From Palaemon carinicauda (lineage: Eukaryota; Arthropoda; Malacostraca; Decapoda; Palaemonidae), in NCBI RefSeq assembly GCF_036898095.1, contig NC_090746.1:55534852-55598851 (forward strand): a DNA stretch of 64,000 nt, in the 5' to 3' direction. The notes beneath the pieces were generated by a model, which worked only from the letters and a program-made list of their open reading frames with translations, did not search any database and was not told the origin of the DNA. Of the stretch, positions 39,525 through 51,573 are shown one piece after another (the first letter of the stretch is position 1; every line of letters starts with the position of its first letter). The position numbers and the translations under genes are program-made.

Positions 39525-42427
39525 TATTTATTTCACTTTTGTTTACATTTTGCGAACCACATGTATCTGCTCCTGTTTGTAAAGTGTCCTAAGTACAATT
39601 CTGAGTTATCTTTTAGGGAAGACCAACATGTTTTTTCATTGTACGTCGACTGTGAATTTTGCAGGTTCTCGAAGAGCCCGTGAGGGCGATAACGTTGGGC
39701 GCGCGCAGGGGATGGCGATGACCTGGCCGCGCGTTGTCCTGCAGCCTCGCGCTGGGGGTCGCGCGATGGGATTTTGCCTGGATCGCGCGCGGGCGAGCGA
39801 TGGCGTGCAGGCGAAGGACCGCGTGGGCGATCGATGGCGCGCAGGGGCACGTTCTGGAGAATGCAGAGGGCGCGTAGGAAAGCGCTGGCGCGCAGGAGAT
39901 CATGGGCGCGCAGGTGAGCGCTGGAACTGCAGCTGGTGATCGCTGACGCGTTGTCTGAGGAACAGCAGCTGGAGAGCGCTGGCGTGCAGGAGAACGTTGG
40001 CGCGCAGAGGATACCTGGCGCTTAAGGGACTTTAACCCAATGTGTGAAAATCCCTTTTGCCCCGAAGGGACCGTTGCCCGGGGGGACGCGATGACGATGA
40101 CCTGGCCACGCGTTGTCCTGCAGCCTCGCGCGTGGGATCGCGCTGGGAGTTGCGCTGGCGCTCGCGCGATGGGATTTTGCCTGGATCGCGCGCGGGTGAT
40201 CGTTTGCGAGCGATGACGCGTGGCCGAGCCATGGCGCGCAGGCGAAGGAGCGCGTGGGCGATCGATGGCGCGTTCTGGAGAATGCAGAGGGCGCGCAGCA
40301 GGCTGGTTAAGTGTTTGCGCGCGCGGAGACGATTGTTCCCGCGCGCGTGGACGCGCAGGATCCCGAAGAGCCCGTGAGGGCGATAACGTTGGGCACACGC
40401 TGGGGATATCTCCCTTGCGCAGAGGGCGCACATCAGCAACAGGAGAACGCGCAGGGCGTGCGTTGGTGACTGCGCGCGATGGCGCGTAGGTGAAGGATGG
40501 CGAGCAGGCGGGGTCCGGTGGCGCGTCGGCGTTTGAGAGCGCTGGCGAGCAGGGGAAGAAGTTATCTTCCCTCTTGCGCCCAGATCCGAAGATCGTAGGC
40601 GCTCAGGAGATCGTTGGCGCGTAGGAGAGTGCTGGCGCGCAGAAGATTGTGGGCGCGCATCAGGATGAGGGCGCGCATCAGGATGAGGGCGCGCAGTGGC
40701 GCGCTGGTGAGCAGGTGAGTGCTGGCGCGTTGTCTCTGGAACTGCAGCTGGTGATCGCTGACGCGTTGTCTCAGGAACAGCAGCTGGAGAGAGCTTGCGC
40801 GCTGGCGCGCAGGAGAACGTTGGCGCGCAGGGGATGCCTGGCGCTTAAGGGACTTTGACACAATGTGTGAAAGTCCCTTTTGCCCCGAAGGGACCGTTGC
40901 CCGTTTAAAAACAGGATTCGTGGGCGCCCACAGTGCATCAGCGGCCAGGAACGGCGATGGCAGGTCGGCAGGTCAGCAGGTCTGGCAGGCGAAGGAGATC
41001 GCGAACGATCTGCGGAGAGGTCCAGGGATGCAGCTGGAACGGTGGGTGAACGACGGCGAAGTTCCTCTGCGGCGGACTGCGACGATGATGAACCGAAGAG
41101 GCGCCTCCTAACACCCTTGTGAGGTGAAGGAAGGCCTCTACGGCGAAGTGAAAGGCAAGCTTTACGCCTTATACGCCCTCTGGCGGCTGTGGGGTCAGCA
41201 GGTTGACTATCAGCAGTCCTCCGAAGAGGAGTCTCTGTTAGTGAACTATCCCGAGGGGAAGAATCACCTGCAGGAGAGACCGTTGGACTTAGTTCCTCCC
41301 TCGAAGGATGTTCGGAGGGGGGAACTAAGCCTTCAGCTACATCAGCAACTTCAGGAGCAGAGGTTTGGAACAACTCATCAGAAGCCTCTGCCACAACAAT
41401 GTCGACAATAGACAGAGGATCAACCTCTGCTAAAGTCGGCGACTGTTTGACAGCTGCTCCTAACCTGATTATGTCAAACAGGGCTTCCTTGGAGGGCGAG
41501 CCCTGAAGCCCCAAGGAAGCCCAAAGCTGTAACAGATCATTATTAGACACATTTACATTAGATGATAAATTTAAATCCTCCCCGGGGGAGGAGGAGGAGC
41601 TGCCTCACTATGGGAGGCAACTCCCTCTCCCAAACCCCGAGATCGGTCAACAGAAATGCGGCCTACGCTTTCCACTCGACGGCCTCTCGGAAGAAACCGA
41701 TCGAGTGGGAGCTCCGGAGGAGGTGTGGGCTACGGAGGAAGAGTCCTTGGGATTTTCTTTCTTCAAGGAAACCCTTGAAGAAGAAATATCCCGCCTGGAC
41801 TTCTTCTGCACGCCGGGAAAACCTCTCCCACTGGGAGGTAGACCACTCCCTGCACTCACCACATACATTATCTCTCTCACACCGTTGGGCCCTACAGTAA
41901 GGACACAAGGTTTGGGGGTCCGTGTCGACCCCTGACATATAAGTTCCACAAGGGCGGTCAGGTAAACCGGGACACTTTCGCATCGCAGGGGCCAACTTCA
42001 CAAACACACTGTCAAAAAGAAAAAGCAAACAAAAGATTAATGGCTGTCAGAGTAGGCGAGGGTGACAGCGGACACGTCCATCTAGCACCCGAGCCGAGAG
42101 CAAAGTGAACTCAGCACAGGTGTGTGTGAGGGAGGGGGGGGGGGTAGCAAGCTACCCTTCCCAACCCCCTGCTAACTAGCGGTGGGGTAGTAAACCCTCG
42201 TTAAAATTCTAATGGCTCATCATTTCAGCTACGCCGAAAGTAATTACCCATATTAAATAGCGTGGTTTGTATTTCAGTCACGGAACAAATATTTATTTCA
42301 CTTTTGTTTACATTTTGCGAACCACATGTATCTGCTCCTGTTTGTAAAGTGTCCTAAGTACAATTCTGAGTTATCTTTTAGGGAAGACCAACATGATTTT
42401 TCATTGTACGTCGACTGTGAATTTTGC

Positions 42428-44497
42428 TTAGACAAAAAAAAAAAAAAGACGTGTCAATAAGGAAAGAAATTATTTGTGATTTACTTTTAGTTTGTGACCT
42501 GGCTAAATCTGTTACCTGGGAAGGCGGTCGGGGTACTTGCCCCCCAGCTAGGTCTGTGACCTGGGAAGGGGTGGGTCCAGTTAATTCTGTGACCTGGGAA
42601 CAACTAGATTAGGTTAGGTGGGGTTGTTACGTTCTGTGGGCTTTTACGAATCTCGAAAGTGTTATATAATAACATTTATTTCTGTTTCCGCAAACCCAAA
42701 GTCCCAGGTTCCCACCTGTGTCCATTGGGAAGGGGGGATAACGGGAGAATTTATTTGTAATGAAAATAAAAGTAAAATTTGTTTAAAGCAAAATATTTAC
42801 TGTAGGAAGTTTTTTTTTATTGGAAAAGTAGTGGTGTTGTTCTAAAATTTTATCTTTGAAGCAAAACTTAATAACGAATAATGAATATCATAAGCTATAT
42901 GTTTCTAATTGTTTTACTCCTGTAAATAAAATGTAATGCATTCCATGAAAAATGCAACAACAAAATCATTCATAGTCATTCTTTTGCTGTAGGCACAAAT
43001 TCCTGTACCAACTCTCAGCTGTTTTAAGGCAGTCATAAGGTGGTGAGTTAACCTAGCTTGGATGGCCATGAATAGGCTATTAACATTCAAACCTATTTGC
43101 ACAATATAATAAATAGAACAAACATACACTTCATACACAGTCTATTTAGGCTAAAGCCTAACTTTGGCTTTAAGAGCATAAATAATTATGGGAGCACCTG
43201 CACATAAGGCGATGTAAGTATCAATCCAAAGCACGTTAATCTAATCTAATTACTAACACTACAGCCCACGTCCCACATAAGAAGGTGCAATCATAAACAA
43301 ACCTAATTACGGGTGATAGCATCCTCACTTCGAGGCTTTGCTACCGCAAGTACCGTTCATTTGCCAGTCCTGAGATAACCAATATCTATTGATCTGTAGA
43401 CAACCCTATTCCTGTTAAAACAAAGAAGGCCTACAAAGAAAAAGAAACCATCGGAGCAGAGTTGGTTTTGCATACCATAGCCTAATAGAATTGGTAGGTC
43501 AAGATACAGATAGCTTTACCTAATAACCAAGAAATTTTTGTATACATTTACCCATGCAGTATTCTGATACTTTTATGTCAAATGCGGGTTGCATTGAGCA
43601 AGGCCAGTGCTTTAGATATGGTAAATGAAGAGTGTGGTTTTTATATCTACTAATGCAGGCCTGCAGTTTCAATATAAGTTTACTTACACGGCCAAAAAAA
43701 ATTAACTGTAGTTTCAGTATCTGCATAAAGACTAAGTCATGATATTACTGTCAACCGCAAGTCTTTAAAGACCTATAGTGGAATCGTGTATGGGGTAATT
43801 TAGGGTCATCTTTTAGCACGTGAAGATACTGTAGCCTAGCCCAATAACTTTAACCTTACCCCTCGGTCCATAACCATTCTAAGTCTTCCTGAATATTATA
43901 CTTAATAGTTTAGCTTTTCAGTGAAGGGTATCATGCAAATGTGTACTATAGGTATGGGTATCTCTGAAATTGCTAGTATGGGCTCAAGAGATAATGTGTA
44001 CCATTAGATAAAGTTGTTCAGGATTGGATATAGGATATTCAACCAAAGACTTTAGATGTTACAGGCTTATTAGTAACATTTGAAGATGAAGATTTGTTTT
44101 AGATAATAGTAATTCATAGCTGTATGTTGGGGATTAGAAAAGTGTGACTCTTTAAATCATGGTCTTGTCATCAGTGAAGCAATTACCTATAACCACGTTC
44201 TGGTATTTCAGCTATTGCTTTCACCTCCCAGATATAAGAAAACTTTATTCATAACATCTAGACTTCTTTGTTTAGTTGTGCTTGAAACGACATGGCCATT
44301 AACACACTCCTCGGCCTTGGAGTTATTCGTCTGTTGTTATCTTTTCACAAGATGTTTATACTTCATTACTAACTAAAAGAAGTTCCAAAATTCGATGCCA
44401 AAACTAGATTGAGAAGCATAATTGGAACGCTTAAGATTGACCATATTTTATAATCGTGATTACCTAATATAAACATCAGAATGACCTAGAATATTAC
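42428..44497 (-). other. Host intron sequence between DIRS-E and the first coding exon
   Basis: AT-rich and mostly unique. Near 42495-42602 the phrase tgtgacctgggaa recurs three times in a short tandem arrangement. I see no further exon with confidence; the small frames at 42914-43138 and 43520-43726 look random. Confidence 0.5.
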
Positions 44498-44549
44498 CTT
44501 GGTTAATATGTCGGGTAGACTCTCCTGTTTGAATTTCAGAACTCGCCAT
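44498..44549 (-). CDS. Probable first coding exon of the host gene
   Basis: On the minus strand, ATG at 44549 in context gaaATGG opens MASSEIQTGESTRHINQ and ends at the donor CAAG/gtaatatt (44498). The exon ends one base into a codon. The large exon at 19755-21361 begins with exactly the two bases needed to complete it, giving an unbroken frame. Promoter-like motifs lie just upstream. This is my inference from phase, context and orientation; no other exon is seen in the 23.1 kb between, but a small intervening exon cannot be ruled out. Confidence 0.6.
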
Positions 44550-44594
44550 TTCTGTAATATTTTCCTAAGGCCAAAAGGCCTTTCTTCACAAAGG

Positions 44595-44670
44595 GATATC
44601 CGCCATGTTTGAAAGCCTGGACATCATCGACCAATCATTTGCCTGCGCTGTGTTCTGACGTCACGAGGCA
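44595..44670 (-). promoter_or_regulatory. Putative TATA-less promoter of the host gene
   Basis: Reading toward the minus-strand exon there is a full CRE palindrome TGACGTCA (44656-44663), an ATTGG (inverted CCAAT, 44631-44635) and AACATGGCGG (about 44600-44609), a YY1-like site often found near start sites of housekeeping genes. If transcription starts upstream of that last site, its ATG opens a 6-codon upstream frame. No TATA box is evident. Confidence 0.5.
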
Positions 44671-45841
44671 AAACAGCGGACTTTACGAGTTTATTATTGT
44701 TTTCTCATCTCCCCATCATACTAAGATTCCCGCATTTAAACGCCTGTGAGTAGATTACAGATGATGTACGGTAAATTCCTTTATGATTGACGACATGTAC
44801 TATGTTGTCTTTGGATTCATTTCCCAAATGAATATTAATTTCGACACCATGAACTTTGTACTCAGGGGAATGAAATGGCACAAATCTGTGCATGGTGAAT
44901 GATTGTGCACCCTATCTTGTTTTTCTTTTAAATCATCCATGTACACGGAGCTGAGATTTGTTGGTAACTTGGCTGGTATTTCGAAGATAAGAGAAACCAT
45001 GATTTGTTGAAAAGTTGACGTTATAGGATAGGTAAGCTACAACAAGGAGACAAAGTTAAGACACTGAAAGGGTTAGGGTGCCATATGCCATCTAGGCCGC
45101 CTGTTTACGCACTATAGGATCATTAATGATAAACTTTTTAGGTTATTTGGCTTTATTGCACCGTGTTTTGCTGCTCACTACACCATTAGAACCATTAGCA
45201 AAGCTTCACGAATGCAGACTGTTTCGTTTTCACATTTCTTTTTTTTTTGGGGGGGCGCCTATGTTTTTCGGTCATTTCATCTTAATTTATCTGACACCGA
45301 TATCATTTATGTAAAGAAAAGAAGTCATCCCAAATATGTGCTAATATAAAAAGCTGAGTTTTTGAGAGCCCACTATGGTCCAGTTTTTTTATGGTCCAGG
45401 TTTATATTTTATATGAAATATTAGATGATAATTATTTTTTAATAAAATTATATTTTTTATAAATTTCCAAAAGCTTCTTTTCAGATAATATATGTCATTT
45501 ATGTTTAATTATAATCTAATAACTATATACTGAAATGTTTGAATATTGTTGTCTTTCTCGTTCGTACAGTTATAAGTCTGCATTAGCTTTGGTTGCTACC
45601 ATATATTCCACTGTCTCCTTAGTTTTTAAACTTAGTTCTCCAAGGAATGAACTATTGGGGCAGGTTCTTTGTATTGAATAATCTGAAAAAATGTAACTGC
45701 TTGTACTCCCAAATCATGGGCTGCTCGTAAATTTGGTTCTTTATTTCAATAGATAATATATGTTGAGGAATTGTAAAAGTCAGTTAATTGAAATTTTGGC
45801 TTACAGTAATTGTTCCAGAAGTGTGCTTTCGCATCGTGGAA
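44671..45841. other. Unique AT-rich sequence upstream of the host gene
   Basis: Short frames at 44705-44893 and 44800-45000 (minus) and 45126-45314 (plus) show no known motif. I see no clear feature. Confidence 0.4.
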
Positions 45842-46238
45842 AGTGAATTATTGGATCCTTTGACTGGCCAGACAGTAATACATCGGACCCCTCTCTCTGG
45901 TCATGGGTCATTTTGTCTTTTCCTACGCATATACCGAATAGTCTGGCCTATTCTTTACACATTCTCGTCTATCCTTTTACACCTGGTACCACTGAGATTA
46001 CCAAACAATTCTTCTTCGCTCAAGGAGCTAATTACAGTCTGTAATGTAATTATTCAGTGGTTACTTTCCTCATGGTATGGATAGAAGAGACTCTTTAGCT
46101 CTCTTAGGAGGACTACGTTTCAAAATCAAACCATTGTTCTCTAGTCTTTTGTAGTGCCATAGCCTCTGTATCATATTCTTCCACTGTCTTGGGTTAGAGT
46201 TCTCTTGCTTGAGGGTACATTCGGGCATACTATTCAAT

Positions 46239-46240
<2 letters not shown>
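45842..46240 (+). repeat. Dispersed repeat R, copy 1 (truncated)
   Basis: Begins tggatcctttgactggcca and continues through gaatagtctggcctattctt to gggttagagttctcttgcttg. The same sequence occurs at 54340-54700 (plus) and 51800-52190 (minus). The first 50 bases or so of the repeat are missing here. It ends in a run of 31 T (46241-46271) that replaces the usual tail. Confidence 0.75.
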
Positions 46241-46274
<34 letters not shown>

Positions 46275-46279
46275 GGTGT

Positions 46280-48375
46280 GTTGGGCAGGCTTAATAGAAG
46301 GGCCATGGATGCCTGGTGGTTTATCAAGAGGTTGTCTTTTCCTTATTTGATTCTTTTTCTTCTCAAAACCATCCTTACTGTCCTCCCTTCAGTAGAAGTG
46401 GCTATTCCAGAGGGTGTTTAGCCTTGCATGGTGTATCGGCTCCTCCATGGTGACCAGTTTTTCCGACTTTTCTTCTATAGTCTATGGGTTTGATCAATCA
46501 CTTTATTTATATCTCTGTAAATATTATTTTTGTTATCAATCTTGTTAATTTAGTTTTTAAGTATGATGCATCTTTTTATTACCGTTAATTCTTATGCTGT
46601 CTGGAGACATTGAGCAAAATCCGGGACCAGTATGTCCTAGATTTCGTCAATGTCGTCTACTGTATTGCAATATTCGTAGTCTTCATGTAAATATTCCAGA
46701 CCTTACAGTTGCGTCCAGACAGTATGATATTCTTTTTGGGTTCAGAAACTTTGGTTTCTAATATGAGGAACTCATCTGAGCTCCTTCTAACTGGTTTAAA
46801 GAAGCCAATAATTTTGAAATGAGATGCCATTCCTAGGGCCAGGGGAAGGACGGTGTATATTAGGACTGAGTACCCTGCTTCTCATAAGTCTTGCTACGAA
46901 TATGGATGTCATGAGATTTGAGATTCGGGTAATAAAAGTTTGTGGCAGGCATAACATCTATTTGTGTTCGATCTACCGGAATCCTGACATGGATGATTCT
47001 ATCTTCGATTGTCTTCTTACCATTATGGCTAAGATACAAGAAGATGATAGAAAGGCCTCTTTTGTCTTTGTGGTGATTTCAATGTTCACCATAGGGAGTG
47101 GTTGAATTCTGTTTCTCCTACCGACCGCCAGGGCTTAAGAAATTTAGACTTTCCCTCGAAATCAGGCTGTGAGCAAATCATAAGTGAAGGTACTTACAGG
47201 TCTGGTAACATTTTGGACCTCGTATACACCGACTCCCCTGGCGTTATAACAAGTAAGGTTGGTTCTCCAGTCGGGACATCTGATCATGCCTTGATTTCAT
47301 TAGTAGTGAAGATGTATCATACTCATGTAAGATTTACATGAAATCTCAAGCAGACTGGAATGGGATTTTGAGTGATCTTTTAGACTCAAATTGGTCACAA
47401 TTGTATAGTAGTGTTGATCCTGTTGTTCCTTTAAATGAGAATATAGTCCATAATTGATAGGCGTATCCCTTTCCTGTGCTAAGGTACTGAATGAAGGACA
47501 ACCGTTGTTCAATGATGATTGTAGATGTGCTTATTTGAAGGAGCAGTAGGCCTATCATCTTTGGAGGGGTAACAGATCAGATTTGACTTGGAACAACTAT
47601 ACTTGGCATAGAGCTTTTGCTCAAAGAGTTTCTGCTTTAACGGAAAAAGAATACAATTTAACCATAAAAGAAACACTTTCTGGTACAACTCAGGAACATG
47701 AGAAGGACTTTATCTTTCTCATTCTTGTTTTCCTGAGGCTAAACTTACTAGTTTAGCTTTTCGATCTCGTGAAATTTAAGCTTAAATGATGAACCTTGAT
47801 GTTTATGGAGGTGTAGACCCTAATGGTATTTTTCCTTTGTTTTTATAAAGAATGAAGATTTCTTAGCTCCAAAGTTATCTGTTATTTTGCACAAGTTAGC
47901 AAGAAGAGGAGCTTTTAGCACTTGTTGGAAAATTGGTAATGTTACTCCACTATGTAAATATGTTTGTGGTAGCTCAAGTCCAACTGATTATTTTAATTTT
48001 TTTAACGTCTTTTTGGCAAAACGTCCTAATAAGTTTGCTGAAGATAATCATGTGTTTCCAAGTTTGTAATTTGGTTTTCGTAAAGGCCTAGGAGCATGTT
48101 ATACCCTTTTTAAAATCTCCAATGCTGTACAGAAACCCCTTGATTGTGGTCAGGAAGTTCGTATGATTGGCCTTGATTTTAGTGCTGCTTTTGACCGTGT
48201 TAATCACGCGGCCCTTATTTTTAAACTCAAACCGTCGGGAGTGGGTGGGTCGTTTCTTAGCATCATTATTGAATTTTTGAAGTAAAAAATCGTAAAGAGT
48301 TGTTGTTGATGGGTACCATAGTGAGTATAGGAATGTATCTGGTGTTCCTCAGGGTAGTGTTCTCAGCAAAGGTTT
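46280..48375 (+). mobile_element. Degenerate LINE, 5' half (endonuclease and start of RT)
   Basis: A non-LTR retrotransposon copy of the CR1/Jockey type, read through several frameshifts. It begins with a 5' untranslated part, then a hydrophobic leader ending in GDIEQNPGP (46603-46629), then an endonuclease-exonuclease-phosphatase domain (LYCNIRSLHVNIPDL; NIYLCSIYRNPD; GTSDHALISLVV at 47275-47310). RT motifs follow near 48170 (GLDFSAAFDRVNH) and 48340 (SGVPQGSVL-like). Stops and indels throughout show it is dead. The copy ends before the YADD motif. Confidence 0.82.
46603..46629 (+). other. 2A-like ribosome-skipping motif at LINE ORF start
   Basis: gga gac att gag caa aat ccg gga cca reads GDIEQNPGP, an exact match to the D-x-E-x-N-P-G-P consensus of 2A-like peptides. 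It is preceded by a hydrophobic LLPLILMLS. Such motifs are known at the N-terminus of some non-LTR retrotransposon proteins. Whether it skips here is untested. Confidence 0.75.
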
Positions 48376-50164
48376 GGGGTCTTCGAACATTATCGTGTTA
48401 TAATATGAATTTCTTTGTTATTTTGCTGCTCGTTTTTATAAACGCATCTTTTCTTGTTTGTCCTTTGATAGTCTTTGTTACTGAATAGCTGCTATTAAAA
48501 TATATCTAATATTTTCGTAGCGGTTTTCATTGCTTAAATATAAGTTTCTTCATTAGGCTATTACATACTCTGTAAACAGAGTATGTAATATACCATGTCC
48601 TTACTAGTTTTATAATTCTCATTATTGCCTTTTAGTAGTTATTGTTATTAACTTTTTTATTACGCTAAACTTCATGACTCATAATTTCTTTTGCGTTGTA
48701 AAACAGGTGGCAATAAGAATAATTGTTTAATTGTTGATTTTGATTTGGAAATTTATTAAAAACATTAAGACTATTGTTTATGGTCCCAGCACCTATATAT
48801 TAAATGATAGGTGTCCGCAAACTACTACTACTACTACTGTTGTCATTATTATTATCATCTTAATATTTAGTACATCTGCGGAGTTAGCCCATTAAATAGT
48901 AATCGTAAAGAATATGGCCAATGTAACTTATAAAAACTAATATTTTTTATTCGTACTAAGATTAGACTGACTCACTGCATAAACTAAAATATAAGGGACA
49001 CATTAAGAAAACTTGAATTTCAAGAACTGTATTATTATTGTTGACTGTGTTGTTGTGCAATCGAAGTAGATATGCGAATCAAGCTTAAAAGCGTACAAAC
49101 CTATTTCTAACAGTTTTAGACTAAGCTCTGGCGAACGTTTGTGATTTTATTGGCACTTATTACTATTGAGGCATGACGCTGAATTTTCAGGTAATCAGTA
49201 TGTTCACCATAATGCAATTTTAAATAGGAGTAAATAGAAATTTTTGGAGGAGGCCAAGAATCCCCCCAGAATTATTTTGCAGCTATAATGATATAAACAA
49301 ATTACTAATACTCACCCGTGACGAGACTGAATGAGGTACTACCAGATGGAAATCTGGGCTAATGATCAATCTTGGTATGATGATTCACCTAGAAGAGTAA
49401 ACAACAAGGAAAGAAATTAATCTAGTTAAGAATGTAAGAGGAAAAAAATCTTAGATAGTTGAAAGACATGAAAGTCACCAGTAAACAGCATATAAAATTG
49501 CCGAATGAAATGATGAATACAATGATAGTATGTAAAATAAACTGCCGGAAATTGTTCCACATTTTTGTTAGAGCGAGCCAATACCATTCAAAATAAACTG
49601 CCAGAAATTGTTCCACATTATTGTTAGAGGGAGCCAATAGCCTTTACTTTAAACTTGGATTTAGTAAATTCCTCCTTTGCTTTTTTTTTTATAAAGCTGT
49701 TGGGAACCTCTAAACCCCCAAGAGTTTTTTTTTATGATTTCGCCACAGAATAGATTACTCTTCCGTTGAAATAAGTTATCAAACGCCATGTCACTATATT
49801 TATTCTTTGTAAGGGACACAAGTATTGTACATCGTTCGTGATTCAGCCATCGGTGTTGATGAAGATCTTGAGGAATTTTCTCGTATTTTAACATGAATCT
49901 CTGGTACGTTTTTCAAGAATATTGGTTTTCCAGGTGAGTAGAAATTATGGAACATAGTTCTAATCCTAAAGGACGGTATATGTGATGGTTGGAACATTAC
50001 AGGCTAGTTTATCCTTCGAGAACTCTATAGTACTGTATGTCAAAAGTTTATCATGGAGTTTATATAAATAATGATAGGCCATGCATATGCTTCCTGATAG
50101 ACAATAATTCAGTATTCCTACGGAAAATACCTCCCACGTATTTCTAGATTATACTAGTTACATC
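48376..50164. other. AT-rich sequence with minor repeats
   Basis: Contains a (CTA)n/(ATT)n run near 48826-48862 and a 56-bp tandem pair at 49534-49645 (aaactgccggaaattgttcc / aaactgccagaaattgttcc). No credible genes. Confidence 0.5.
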
Positions 50165-51480
50165 TAAGACAATCTTTGGGAATGATCATTGGTCCAGACT
50201 TGTTCTCAAACTTAAACAAATGGGAGTAGGTATGTTTTGCTTAGCATCATTATTGAATGTTTAAGTTAAAGATTGCAAAAATGCACTACTGTACAGTGAT
50301 TACAGGGATGTAATAGGTGGTCTGCCTCAGGGTATTGTTTTCGGCTCATTACTTTTCATACTATATATATTAGTGTGCTACTGTTATTAACACACATTGA
50401 GTATGTGTTGTTTGAGATGTTGAGTCTTGAAATAAAGTTCATCATTGTCACTTTAAAATGGTTTATTCTCTAAAAACAACAGTGTTAAATATCTCCATTA
50501 CAGGAGTGTAGCTGGTTTGATCGGATGACCAATTCAGGTGAAGTATAGATATGGACTGCCTAAATTATCGATATCACAGATATCGTATGTTTAGTTGTCT
50601 CAGCATTTAAACACAATATGTAAACTTTACATTCGTCTCGGAAGACACCTGCATCCGGTGACGACACAATCTTTCACACGGTATGCATTTGTGTTGATGC
50701 TTCAGAAAAATGTTACATTGCCGAGGGATGCAAAATACATCCTGTTATGATTTTATCTGACTACAGCAAATCTCACGCTAGCATCTCCATCCACAATGAC
50801 ATATTACGTCATGTGTTTTAAACATGTAATAACTAACTATTTCATTTATTACATATACACATGTGGTTTGACCTGAAAAACAAGTTTGTATATGCAGGCG
50901 ATACTATTTTTGCATTAGTTCCATCTTTTAACTGCAGAATTGTGGTTGCTGAATCCATTGATAATGATTAAGATAAAATTAATGCATGGTTCAAATTGAG
51001 GGTGAAGTTGAAATCTAACAAAACTGAAAATATAATTGTAAGTAGGTTGAGGACAGTGGCTCATCAACATCCAGATTTTTGCATTGGCAATATCTCTTTA
51101 GCTATATATGACTCATTCAAAGTTCTAGGTGTGATTCTTGATTGCAAATTTACGTTTAAAAAATACAGCTAGTCTATTTTTTCTTAAATTGCACAAAAAA
51201 TGGCACGTTGAGAAGTCTGTTAAGATTTTTCGGTGATCAATTTATCCTGAGGACATTTTTCAATTCTTTCTTTTTGCTTATTCCCTGATCTGTGCATTAA
51301 TCTTTGGCCCGTCGTTCAATTAGTTCTTTGTAGGCTGCATGTTGCATAAGATTTTCCATAACTCTGTACATCTTATGTATTTAGATCGGCTGCGGATGTC
51401 TACCTTTAAAAGAGTGAAAGGTGTTTTAAAGGAAAATATTCAGCATGCTATTTGAAAATGCATTGCATACTTTATTTCAA
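50165..51480 (+). mobile_element. Degenerate LINE fragment (RT), interrupted by foreign sequence
   Basis: 50180-50366 reads as RT (LVLKLKQMGVGMFCLAS, then GGLPQGIVFGSLLFILY). The RT resumes at about 50860 with FVYAGDTIFALVPSF (altered YADD box) and LRVKLKSNKTENIIVSR, and KVLGVILDCKFTF near 51130. Roughly 490 bp (50370-50857) of unrelated sequence separates the two halves. Frames are broken by stops. It is the same family as the copies at 329-917, 46280-48375 and 61717-62421. Confidence 0.75.
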
Positions 51481-51495
51481 AGTTTTAGTTCACAT

Positions 51496-51499
<4 letters not shown>

Positions 51500-51571
<72 letters not shown>
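51500..51571. repeat. (TC)n microsatellite, 72 bp
   Basis: Pure dinucleotide tract on the plus strand, directly next to the 3' tail of repeat R copy 2. Confidence 0.98.

Positions 51572-51573
<2 letters not shown>

Larger units (their letters stand above)
36896..42425. repeat. 2765-bp near-perfect direct tandem duplication
   Basis: 36896-39660 is repeated at 39661-42425. It covers the 5' half of DIRS-E Gag, the right inverted repeat and about 136 bp of flank. Frames in the two copies give identical proteins, and the one base difference I noticed is acatgtttttt against acatgattttt near the end. Bases gc are shared between the junction and the outer end (42426-42427). Confidence 0.93.

Noticed and set aside
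35899..40489. Arg/Ala-rich plus-strand frames in DIRS-E and its duplicate
   Set aside because: Same reason: long open frames arise from GC-rich repeats lacking stops, and they are duplicated with the DNA.
44705..45000. Two overlapping minus-strand frames just upstream of the putative host promoter
   Set aside because: No splice sites or motifs that I can support. Their location upstream of the CRE cluster makes them more likely non-coding.
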